This document shows positions 27,416 through 34,405 of a stretch of DNA of 64,000 nt, one piece after another. Position 1 is the first letter of the stretch. Every line of letters begins with the position of its first letter. The DNA is taken from positions 558,001-622,000 of the forward strand of contig NZ_NOII01000003.1 of the NCBI RefSeq assembly GCF_002245695.1, written 5' to 3'. Made by a program: the position numbers and the translations under genes. The notes beneath the pieces were generated by a model. That model ran no database searches. It saw nothing but the letters and a program-made list of their open reading frames with translations, and was not told the DNA's origin. The stretch is from Fictibacillus aquaticus. GTDB lineage: Bacteria > Bacillota > Bacilli > Bacillales > Fictibacillaceae.

Positions 27416-27979
27416 ATGAAAAAGAATTTGTTGTTCTTTTTACCCTTTGTTTTCCTTATAAGTCTTGGAATCTATTATTCTTCTTATCCTTTATTAAAAG
27501 AGGAAAGTAAGGAAGAAATCATCCGGTCCATAGAAGAATTTCATAATAACGATGAGGAGCCAGAAGTTACAATCCATCATATTATTAACGATCTTTCCTT
27601 CGGCAGTTCAAATAGGATAATTTTATATGAGACGAATAACGAAACAACGGGATATGCCTATTTGGATCGGAACTTATTTGGCCGTTATAAAATCAATTAT
27701 GTGACTTTAGGCACTTCGGAATTTAGCTATGAACATCTAGAAACGAGTGAAGGACCGTTTTTTCTTTTTTACGGAGAAAACAAAAACAACGTAGAGGCAG
27801 TAAACTTACCGATTAGTTACAACATTGAGGATGAAAATACTACTTATAAACTGGAAAAGATGATAACTCTATCAAAAGGAAAGTATTTTTCCTCAGTTAG
27901 TACTTTGCCAGAAAAAGTGAAGGATTCTTTCATGGATTCTAATGATTTTCATAACTCAAATTTGGCATTTTTTGAATAG
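27416..27979 (+). CDS. Unknown membrane-anchored extracytoplasmic protein
   Basis: A 187-residue protein with one N-terminal hydrophobic helix (residues 4-22: LLFFLPFVFLISLGIYY), then a soluble acidic domain rich in aromatic and Asn residues. AGGCAGG precedes the ATG by about ten bases. It is followed 37 bp later by a small two-helix membrane protein on the same strand, so the two are probably co-transcribed. No family is recognised. Confidence 0.62.
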   Translation: MKKNLLFFLPFVFLISLGIYYSSYPLLKEESKEEIIRSIEEFHNNDEEPEVTIHHIINDLSFGSSNRIILYETNNETTGYAYLDRNLFGRYKINYVTLGTSEFSYEHLETSEGPFFLFYGENKNNVEAVNLPISYNIEDENTTYKLEKMITLSKGKYFSSVSTLPEKVKDSFMDSNDFHNSNLAFFE

Positions 27980-28016
27980 ATGCAGAACAGATGCAAACAA
28001 GTGCTAGGAGGTTTAT

Positions 28017-28241
28017 ATGAGTAGAAAAAAATTGGGGATCACTTTGCTTATAGCAGGTTTATTAATGATTGTATTCAGTCCTGATTTGGCCCTGGAGTGG
28101 ACATCTTATATTGATTATAGAAGTGATGAAAGATATTTGCTTGATTATGTTATAAGATCCTTTATTTTCATTTCGATTGGATTTACAGGTTTAATCGTAG
28201 GTTCTTTTTTACTTATTTTTAAGGGGAACAATAGGAATTGA
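28017..28241 (+). CDS. Small two-helix membrane protein (74 aa)
   Basis: ATG 28017 with AGGAGG six bases upstream. Two hydrophobic helices (residues ~6-23 and ~50-67) flank a short polar loop (DYRSDERYLLDYV). It lies between the gene at 27416 and the ADP-ribosylglycohydrolase gene, 30 bp before the latter, possibly in one transcript. The function is unknown. Confidence 0.6.
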   Translation: MSRKKLGITLLIAGLLMIVFSPDLALEWTSYIDYRSDERYLLDYVIRSFIFISIGFTGLIVGSFLLIFKGNNRN

Positions 28242-28271
28242 CAAGTAACAAGGGGAGCGAGGTGGACGGCG

Positions 28272-29156
28272 ATGCTAAATAAAATACAAGGTTCCTTGCT
28301 TGGCTTTGCGATTGGAGATGCATGGGGAGGCGTTACCGAGTTCATGACGCCGAGTGAAATTAGGGAGAAGTATGGGAGCGTGGATGATTATACATTCGGC
28401 GGAGGGGTGTGGAATTTAGCACCTGGAGAGACGACCGATGATACCGCCATGACCATCGCTGTGGCGAAAGGGATTCTGGCTTGCCCTGAAGATCCGCTTG
28501 AAGAGATCGGCAAGGAATTCTTGTTATGGAGAGATTCAAGACCAAAGGATATTGGGAATATCATTCAAACCGCGTTCGATTGTTATGAAGGCGATTGGTT
28601 CGATGCTGCCCTCAAAACACATGAATATTTGAATGGAAGAAGTGCAGGCAACGGAACTCTTATGCGATGTCTGCCGATCGCGCTATACTATTCTGATCCC
28701 GATAAAATGACAGAGATTACGATACAGCAATCCAAAATGACACACTATGACGATACGGCGTCAGAGGCTTGCGTCATCTATAACCAAATTGCGCGCAGGC
28801 TGCTTGAAGGGGAAGAGCTAAAAGAATCCATTGCAGCTGAGGTACAGGGCACAAGATATGAAGGCATATTTGAAGAAGAGCCAGACTGCCCGGCAGATGG
28901 CTATGTCGTTCATACGCTGAAATGGGTCCTGCATTACCTGTGGCGGTATGATTCCTACAAAAAAATGATGACAGCTGCCGCAAACAAAGGCGGAGACAGT
29001 GACACGATTGCCGCAATTGCAGGCGGGCTAAAGGGAATTCATGTTGGATTAGAAGGACTAGGTGTGGACACTTCGAGATTACTGGGTGAAAAAGAGCTAA
29101 TGACATTAGGAGAGAGAATTTATCGTAGTAGATTAGAAGTTAAGCATGCTAAGTAG
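28272..29156 (+). CDS. ADP-ribosylglycohydrolase family protein
   Basis: A 294-residue all-helical hydrolase of the DraG/ARH family, which removes ADP-ribose from modified substrates using a binuclear metal site. Metal-binding motifs are present: IGDAWGG near residues 14-20, TTDDT at ~54-58, and a C-terminal GGDSDTIAAIAGG. Length and motif spacing are normal. Start is ATG 28272 with GCGAGGTGG upstream. It faces a Fic-family gene across a shared bidirectional hairpin, so two genes linked to nucleotidyl-type protein modification are neighbours, but they are not co-transcribed. Confidence 0.88.
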   Translation: MLNKIQGSLLGFAIGDAWGGVTEFMTPSEIREKYGSVDDYTFGGGVWNLAPGETTDDTAMTIAVAKGILACPEDPLEEIGKEFLLWRDSRPKDIGNIIQTAFDCYEGDWFDAALKTHEYLNGRSAGNGTLMRCLPIALYYSDPDKMTEITIQQSKMTHYDDTASEACVIYNQIARRLLEGEELKESIAAEVQGTRYEGIFEEEPDCPADGYVVHTLKWVLHYLWRYDSYKKMMTAAANKGGDSDTIAAIAGGLKGIHVGLEGLGVDTSRLLGEKELMTLGERIYRSRLEVKHAK

Positions 29157-29190
29157 TAAGGGTTCTCTCGTCGAATGTTTAATAATTACA

Positions 29191-29224
29191 AAAAAGCCTT
29201 CTCTTTATAAAGAGAAAGCTTTTT
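29191..29224. terminator. Bidirectional terminator between convergent genes
   Basis: AAAAAGCCTTCTCTTT and AAAGAGAAAGCTTTTT pair with one mismatch. It serves the hydrolase gene on + and the Fic gene on -. Confidence 0.8.
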
Positions 29225-29225
29225 G

Positions 29226-29951
29226 TTATAAAACGCTGAGATATAGATCGAGTGAGGCTTCAGTTTCTAAAGCGATTAGGTGGATGAAGTCATCATAGTT
29301 TTTGGTTGTGTGGGCTTTGTCTAGTGCTTCGTAGTAAGCAAGGCGATTTTGTATTTTAATGATAATTGGAGGGAAGCCTGCCTTCAGTAATTCAAGATTC
29401 ATTAAGAGGCGGGAGGTTCGTCCGTTTCCGTCTATGAAAGGATGGATACCTACGAAAATGGCATGTAGTTTAGCGGCCCGTTCTATTGGATGCAGTTTTT
29501 GTGCGTCGCAGTTAAACCAATTCATCATCTCTTCCATTTCTTCTTGAATTCGAAAATGAGGCGGTGGTGTATGCTGAGCGCCTGCAATGAGGACTTGTTG
29601 ATCTCGGTAAACACCTGCATAGTCATCATGAATTCCTTTGAGCACCAGGCGATTAAGGTTTTTTATCTGCCATTCAGAAAATGGTTCGTTCTTCTGTACA
29701 ATGTCTTCTACATAAAGAATAGCGTCACGATGATTAATGACTTCTAAATGTTCCCTCATCGTTTTGCCACCAACAGTAATCCCCTCAAGAACAACCTTTG
29801 TTTCATTCATTGTGAGCGTATTGCCCTCGATTGCATTAGAATGATAGGTCCATTCCAATAACATCTTTTCCCTCAAACTATTCAAAGTGTGCTTAGGTAG
29901 TGGTCTTTTTAAATCGAGCTGCATCTTCTTTTCGTCAATAGAAGTAAACAT
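29226..29951 (-). CDS. Fic-family protein, class II (self-inhibited)
   Basis: A 241-residue Fic-domain protein. The catalytic loop HPFIDGNGRTSR (residues 170-181) has the full HxFx(D/E)GNGRxxR motif, so it should transfer AMP or a related nucleotide moiety to Ser/Thr/Tyr of target proteins. The N-terminal SNAIEGN (38-44) matches the (S/T)xxxE(G/N) inhibitory helix with Glu42, placing it in the class whose inhibitor is in the same chain. ATG 29951 follows GGAGGCGGATGTCATC. It is monocistronic. The target is unknown. Confidence 0.9.
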   Translation of the reverse strand: MFTSIDEKKMQLDLKRPLPKHTLNSLREKMLLEWTYHSNAIEGNTLTMNETKVVLEGITVGGKTMREHLEVINHRDAILYVEDIVQKNEPFSEWQIKNLNRLVLKGIHDDYAGVYRDQQVLIAGAQHTPPPHFRIQEEMEEMMNWFNCDAQKLHPIERAAKLHAIFVGIHPFIDGNGRTSRLLMNLELLKAGFPPIIIKIQNRLAYYEALDKAHTTKNYDDFIHLIALETEASLDLYLSVL

Positions 29952-30118
29952 GATGACATCCGCCTCCTTTCATTTTCAAATGGACAGTTGATAAATGTCT
30001 AAGAATCTCGGCTACCGTATCTCGAAATCAAATGAATCTATTTACCTTACAAAATCCTTTTGTTTTAAGGTTAATGGTTATATTTAATTATATATAATTA
30101 CACTATTTATGTACACGA

Positions 30119-30154
30119 GGAAGCGGAGGCGGATGGTTCCTGGGCTTCATTTTA
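30119..30154 (+). repeat. Diverged copy of the dispersed element
   Basis: GAAGCGGAGGCGGATGG then TTCCTGGGCTTC and ATTTT. GAAGC and GCTTC arms pair. It sits in the 340-bp interval between the divergently placed Fic gene and the 3' end of the gene at 30291. Confidence 0.4.
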
Positions 30155-30216
30155 ATAGGGTATGACAATGGTAACAGCGAGTTTGACGATTAAAGTGAAT
30201 TAAATTTACAGAAACT

Positions 30217-30252
30217 AAAACCCCGATTCAAAATGTTGAATCAGGGTTTCAT
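30217..30252 (-). terminator. Terminator of the gene at 30291-30629
   Basis: AAACCCCGATTCAA pairs with TTGAATCAGGGTTT (one mismatch). On the minus strand it is followed by TTTTAGTTT. Confidence 0.7.
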
Positions 30253-30265
30253 TTTCTTTGGCTAA

Positions 30266-30285
30266 TTTTAAACAACTGTTTAAAA
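30266..30285. repeat. Palindrome TTTTAAACA-AC-TGTTTAAAA (copy 2)
   Basis: The same core as 25557-25580. Here it is in the 3' untranslated part of the minus-strand gene, between its stop codon and its terminator. Confidence 0.5.
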
Positions 30286-30290
30286 ATCCA

Positions 30291-30629
30291 TTATTTCTTC
30301 ATCCCATTCCCCAAAACCTCATTCGTGTTTTTATCAATAAATACTGTAATCTCTTCATCATGGGTTTTAAACGAGACGATGACTAATTCCTTACCTTGTA
30401 CATTCACATATTTGTCTGTTTTATTGTTCTTTATTTCTGTATCTCCAGTAGGTGTATAGCTCGTGACCTGTGCCAGCTTCCAATTCTTTATCGTTTTTTG
30501 AGAACGGGGATGTACATAATCGTATGCTATTTTTATTTCCTTAGAGTAAATGATCGAGTCGCCAAACCAGATGTAAGAGAGTATCAAAACGGGTATTAAC
30601 AGTGTGATGATTAATTGTATTTTCCTCAT
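30291..30629 (-). CDS. Unknown single-pass membrane protein (112 aa)
   Basis: The start chosen is ATG 30629 (MRKIQLIITLLIPVLILSY), with AGGGGG five bases upstream. The longer in-frame extension to 30830 lies in the leader of the divergent cupin gene and has poor composition. One N-terminal membrane helix is followed by a ~90-residue exported domain with alternating strands (GKELVIVSFKTHDEEITVFID). This resembles PepSY/DUF3139-like small exported proteins, but no family is firmly assigned. Confidence 0.62.
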   Translation of the reverse strand: MRKIQLIITLLIPVLILSYIWFGDSIIYSKEIKIAYDYVHPRSQKTIKNWKLAQVTSYTPTGDTEIKNNKTDKYVNVQGKELVIVSFKTHDEEITVFIDKNTNEVLGNGMKK

Positions 30630-30786
30630 ATTAGCCCCCTTGGTTATCGGCGTAGTGTTTGTTTTCATAATTTTACCATTTATAGGCATTTTCACGCTAC
30701 GCAAATATATCAGCAGTCTTTTTTTAGGCACTTTCTCAAGTCCTGGGCATATGATGATGGCAATAAGTCTTAAGGGAGTGGGTACT

Positions 30787-31611
30787 GTGCATGATACAGC
30801 GAATACACAGCCACAGGGTTTGGAATTCATTCTTGCTGGAATTCAAAGAGAACGTTCGCTATTGGAATGCTATAACCGTTTAGCACATGCGGCACCAGAT
30901 CAGAATCACAGGAACGCTATTTTTTATGCTTTAGAGTCGAAAAAAAATCATTTGAGGTATTTTACAGAACTGTACACCACATTAACAGGAAAACAGCCTG
31001 AGTATGAAAGACGTCATGTGGAGTTTCAAAGTTACGAAGAGGGACTGCAAAAAGCGTATCAGATAGAGGAAGAGGGCTGCCAGTTCTATCAAAGCAACTA
31101 TTATCGCTGTTATCATCCTTATGTTCAGCAAGCGTTATTACAAGCGGCTTACCAAAAAAGAGCAAGTGCTGAGCGTCTTGGATGGTTAAAAAAGCGTATT
31201 CCTATTGAATTGAGAGATTATGGCGGCAAACCGTTTGTTGTTAACATTGACGAAGCTTCAAAACAAAATAAAACGTACCGAACGGCTTTATGGACAGGAG
31301 ACAAATTGCAAGTGACGCTTATGAGCATAGGGGTAGGGGAAGACATCGGTTTAGAAGTTCATCCTACGACCGATCAATTTTTGCGTATAGAAGAAGGTCA
31401 AGGACTTGTACAGATGGGTGACAGTCCCAATAACTTAGATTATCAAGTCCAAGCTTATGATGACTTCGCAATTATGATACCCGCTGGAAAATGGCACAAC
31501 CTGACCAATACCGGAAGAAAACCAATTAAACTGTATGCGATATACGCCCCGCCTGAGCACCCGTTTGGTACTGTTCATGAAACGAAGGCTATTGCGATAG
31601 CAGCGGAATGA
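30787..31611 (+). CDS. Cupin protein with N-terminal ferritin-like domain
   Basis: A 274-residue protein. Residues ~10-130 are helical with a ferritin-like pattern (EFILAGIQRERSLLECYNRLA ... EEEGCQFYQ). Residues ~150-265 form a cupin barrel with motif 1 EVHPTTDQFLRIEEGQG and motif 2 IPAGKWHNLTNTG. Such cupins bind a metal and act as sugar-phosphate isomerase-like or dioxygenase-like enzymes; the substrate is unknown. Start is GTG 30787, with GGGAGTGG seven bases upstream. The frame is open further upstream to 30604 but overlaps the divergent gene. Confidence 0.8.
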   Translation: MHDTANTQPQGLEFILAGIQRERSLLECYNRLAHAAPDQNHRNAIFYALESKKNHLRYFTELYTTLTGKQPEYERRHVEFQSYEEGLQKAYQIEEEGCQFYQSNYYRCYHPYVQQALLQAAYQKRASAERLGWLKKRIPIELRDYGGKPFVVNIDEASKQNKTYRTALWTGDKLQVTLMSIGVGEDIGLEVHPTTDQFLRIEEGQGLVQMGDSPNNLDYQVQAYDDFAIMIPAGKWHNLTNTGRKPIKLYAIYAPPEHPFGTVHETKAIAIAAE

Positions 31612-31638
31612 ATAGGGAAGCACGGAAAATCACAAAAA

Positions 31639-31676
31639 ATCCGAGTAAAGACTTTAAACAAAGTCCATACTCGGAT
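31639..31676. terminator. Bidirectional terminator between cupin and subtilisin genes
   Basis: ATCCGAGTAAAGACTTT and AAAGTCCATACTCGGAT pair with one mismatch; A-run and T-run flank the stem. Confidence 0.8.
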
Positions 31677-31685
31677 ACTTTTTTA

Positions 31686-32825
31686 TTATCTAGTCGCAGC
31701 GTACACATCGATGACTCCGTTTCCATAATAGAACGAATCACCAAGTGGTACAGCTGTATCATTTAGCTTCTGACGTACTTGGACGTTGGAGAGTCCTGGG
31801 TTGCCTGCCATGATGAGGGCGGCAGCTCCTGCAACATGAGGTGAAGCCATTGAGGTTCCATTATAGCTGCTGTATCCGTTTCCTGGAACCGTACTAAGAA
31901 TGCTCACACCTGGGGCCATAACCTCGAGCTCAGTACCTACGCTAGAGAATGAAGCGCGGTTGTTGCTGGAATCGACAGCGCCGACTGCCATTACTGATGT
32001 ATATTTAGCAGGATATCCGATCGTATTCTGCTTACCTTTCGTTCCGGAATTACCAGCAGCCGCAACGACTAGCACACCTGAGTTATAGGCGTTGTCACAT
32101 GCTGCTTTAAGCGCTGTTGAGCCAGAGCTTCCGCCTAAGCTCATGTTGATGACATCCATATTGTTGGCAACAGCCCATTCAATTCCTTGAATGATGCCGC
32201 TGTAAGTTCCGCTTCCAGAACTGTCGAGAACTTTTACGGCATAAATGTCAGCTGAATAAGCTACACCAAGTACACCTGTTGTATTATTTAATGCCGCAAC
32301 AGTACCAGCCACGTGCGTACCATGACTGTTGCCGTCTGTCAGCGCATTCGGCTCACCCGCAACAAAGCTCGCACCGCCGCGGACGTTCAAATCCTCATGC
32401 GAAGCGTCAATTCCTGTATCCAAAACAGCAACCTTTACACCAGATCCAGTATTTCCAGTTGCATGCACTTGATTCGCTTTAATATGAGGAATTCCCCATG
32501 GCGTTGATTGACCGATCGCATATGCCATCTGATCTTCTTCCACATAGGCCACGTTCGGGTTCTTCTTTAGTGCTTCAGCCGCAGCTTCAGGCATTGAAAC
32601 AAGCATCGTATTCATGAATTTATACTGATGCTTAACCTGCCCACCTAAATTTTTCACATTGTTTATTTGAGCTGTTTGTATATCTGATTTAAAACCAACG
32701 AGGAAGTTTTTCGGACCTTTGTCTGCTGGAGCAGCCGATGCGGAGAAATGCAGATGACCCGCAAATAAGGATAGAACAAATAATAAGCTGAGTACAGCAC
32801 TAAATGATCGTAAGACAGCTTTCAT
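31686..32825 (-). CDS. Subtilisin-family alkaline serine protease precursor
   Basis: Exactly 379 residues, the length of classical Bacillus subtilisin precursors. A signal peptide (1-~31) is followed by an I9 inhibitor propeptide (~38-101) and the mature enzyme from about Ala103 ([13 protein letters not shown]). The catalytic triad is D136 (VLDTGID), H168 (NSHGTHVAG) and S325 ([12 protein letters not shown]), with N259 as oxyanion residue. It is secreted and degrades extracellular protein, typically at transition phase. Start is ATG 32825 with GGGGGAAAAG before it; the ATG at 32843 lies upstream of that site. A Cys at 243 is unusual for the family. Confidence 0.95.
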   Translation of the reverse strand: MKAVLRSFSAVLSLLFVLSLFAGHLHFSASAAPADKGPKNFLVGFKSDIQTAQINNVKNLGGQVKHQYKFMNTMLVSMPEAAAEALKKNPNVAYVEEDQMAYAIGQSTPWGIPHIKANQVHATGNTGSGVKVAVLDTGIDASHEDLNVRGGASFVAGEPNALTDGNSHGTHVAGTVAALNNTTGVLGVAYSADIYAVKVLDSSGSGTYSGIIQGIEWAVANNMDVINMSLGGSSGSTALKAACDNAYNSGVLVVAAAGNSGTKGKQNTIGYPAKYTSVMAVGAVDSSNNRASFSSVGTELEVMAPGVSILSTVPGNGYSSYNGTSMASPHVAGAAALIMAGNPGLSNVQVRQKLNDTAVPLGDSFYYGNGVIDVYAATR

Positions 32826-33214
32826 TTCTTTTCCCCCAATCATGATTTTATAACAATCAAACCATGTGCTCTTGGTGGTCAGGTCCCGGGCCCGTATGTA
32901 TATTTCAGAAAAGTTTGACTATTACTCGGTAATCGTAACATAAACAATTTAATTACCATATCGGGAAAATAATGGTTGTAAATAGAGTGTAAAGAGCTAA
33001 AGAACGGCTTCTTTTTCCCAATAAACAAACCACCACCAATAGTGTTATAATAAAAGTTTTTAACTTTCATTGAGAAACTATTTAGGTGCTTAAATTCTGC
33101 ATTAGTCGACAAAACTAGAGCGGTTTTTTATTGAAATGTCTTAAAAGATAGATAGAGAGTAACGATAAATAGGATAGAGAAAGAAAATGGAGTAAGCAGT
33201 AAGGAGAGGGAACA
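32826..33214. other. Intergenic region upstream of subtilisin
   Basis: AT-rich 389 bp between divergent genes, expected to hold the promoters of the protease and of the small antitoxin-like gene. An open frame on the minus strand (32879-33112) has no binding site and is not credited. No clear repeat or hairpin was seen. Confidence 0.5.
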
Positions 33215-33385
33215 GTGAAAGAGAAGATAGAACAAGCACTAGATCAAGCAAAAGCGTCCATCGAGTTGGAAAACATAGAGATCACGCCGGAACATACTGA
33301 ACTTGTGAGAGCTCGATTAATGGATGAAATATCGGAGGAGGAGTTCCAGCGGAGGGTTTTGGAGTTGGTCTTAGACAAGAAATAG
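33215..33385 (+). CDS. Small VbhA-like antitoxin domain protein (56 aa)
   Basis: GTG 33215 follows AAGGAGAGG by five bases; the stop is at 33383. The 56-residue product has three predicted helices: EKIEQALDQAKASIELEN, TPEHTELVRARLM and EISEEEFQRRVLELV. This is the pattern of the antitoxin VbhA family ('A..S..lEg...t.e......r...geis.ee'), partners of class I Fic toxins. SIELEN fits the (S/T)xxxE(G/N) inhibitory motif. No Fic gene adjoins it; the only Fic protein here is 3.3 kb away and carries its own inhibitory motif. It is therefore an orphan, or acts on a Fic protein elsewhere. Confidence 0.7.
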   Translation: MKEKIEQALDQAKASIELENIEITPEHTELVRARLMDEISEEEFQRRVLELVLDKK

Positions 33386-33390
33386 GAAAA

Positions 33391-33418
33391 CATCCTGCTG
33401 CTAGTACAGGATGCTTTC
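33391..33418 (+). terminator. Hairpin after the VbhA-like gene
   Basis: CATCCTG pairs with CAGGATG across 9 nt, followed by CTTTCG; a weak T-run. Confidence 0.6.
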
Positions 33419-33498
33419 GCGATTAATCTCTGTTTTGAAATAATTCAGCATCAATCAAGGCATTGGCGGATGTGGATAGGTTCACTTACCATCACAAA

Positions 33499-34275
33499 TT
33501 ATTGTTTAGTAAGCTTAATGGTGGTCTTGTCTATCGTAAGTGTGATCGTATTATTACTGTTTTTTACAGCAGTAAAAGGTTGCTGCTCCCATTCCTTGTT
33601 AGACGTACCGGTAATATCGCCTTTGATGCTGTCCGCTGTGTATCCACTCACACCGACGGCAACATCCTCACCACTGTCCAGGTTCTTAATTCCCATAAAC
33701 CCGCCTTCCATGATGTAGAAGGTTATGTTTGTTTTGCCAGTATCGGATTTCCATTGATTCTGGGCGAATGTTTTGTTCACGAACTCAACGTACTTGTTGT
33801 AGTCCAATACTTTTTCTTCTTTTTCAGCGATCATTCCTTCGTATGTTTTTTCCGTGCGGGTCAGTTCACTGAAGTCTGATATTTCGCCGTATTTATCATG
33901 AATTTGAACGTTTATCCCGTTTTCCGTTAAAAAACTAAACGTTGCTTTCTTACCGATTAGGATGGCACCCTCCTGATCTGCAGCTGATTGGTAGTCTGTC
34001 ACTTCAGCGGTTACGACGTCGGCGTTTTTCTTGCTTCCCGTCCTTTTAAATGTAAAGATGTAGTCCTTTTTCTTATTATGTAATGTAAAGGTGTTGCCGT
34101 TCTCACGAATTGTAAAAAATCCTCCGCTATCGTTGGTCAAAATGCCGTCACTATTTAGCCAGCTGCCGGAGAGAGCATAGTTTTTCTGCTCGCGGTTTTT
34201 CGCTTTTTCCTCGCCACAGCCAGCAAATCCCCCTAGAATAAGCAGACCTATCCACAATAACATTAGTTGCCTCAT
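33499..34275 (-). CDS. Unknown lipoprotein (258 aa)
   Basis: A signal peptide with lipobox GGFAGC (Cys20) indicates a lipid-anchored exported protein. The mature part appears beta-rich, with two similar halves. The first (GSWLNSDGILTNDSGGFFTIREN, with a matching FTF... strand set) and the second (NQWKSDTGKTNITFYIMEGGFMGIKN) each have a 'W..d.g...F.i' pattern, as in lipocalin-like or DUF4-type exported domains. The linker (~130-165) is charged and helical. Monocistronic. The ATG at 34275 lies 10 bp after GGGGGA on the minus strand. Confidence 0.68.
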   Translation of the reverse strand: MRQLMLLWIGLLILGGFAGCGEEKAKNREQKNYALSGSWLNSDGILTNDSGGFFTIRENGNTFTLHNKKKDYIFTFKRTGSKKNADVVTAEVTDYQSAADQEGAILIGKKATFSFLTENGINVQIHDKYGEISDFSELTRTEKTYEGMIAEKEEKVLDYNKYVEFVNKTFAQNQWKSDTGKTNITFYIMEGGFMGIKNLDSGEDVAVGVSGYTADSIKGDITGTSNKEWEQQPFTAVKNSNNTITLTIDKTTIKLTKQ

Positions 34276-34405
34276 ATATATCCCCCTTACATCTTAACTA
34301 TTACACAAAAGGTTAATTTTGGATATAATGATTGTGGCAGTAATAGATTGATAGATTTCGCCGTGTTTGAAAGACTAACAGAATAATACATACAGAAAGA
34401 GAGCG

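Noticed and set aside
30630-30830. N-terminal extension of the 112-residue membrane protein
   Set aside because: The internal ATG at 30629 has AGGGGG and starts a clean membrane helix; the extension lies in the divergent gene's leader.
32879-33112. 77-codon minus-strand frame upstream of subtilisin
   Set aside because: No binding site, unremarkable composition, and it lies in the expected promoter region.
29226-33385. Fic protein and VbhA-like peptide as a toxin-antitoxin pair
   Set aside because: They are 3.3 kb apart on opposite strands, and the Fic protein already carries its own inhibitory motif.
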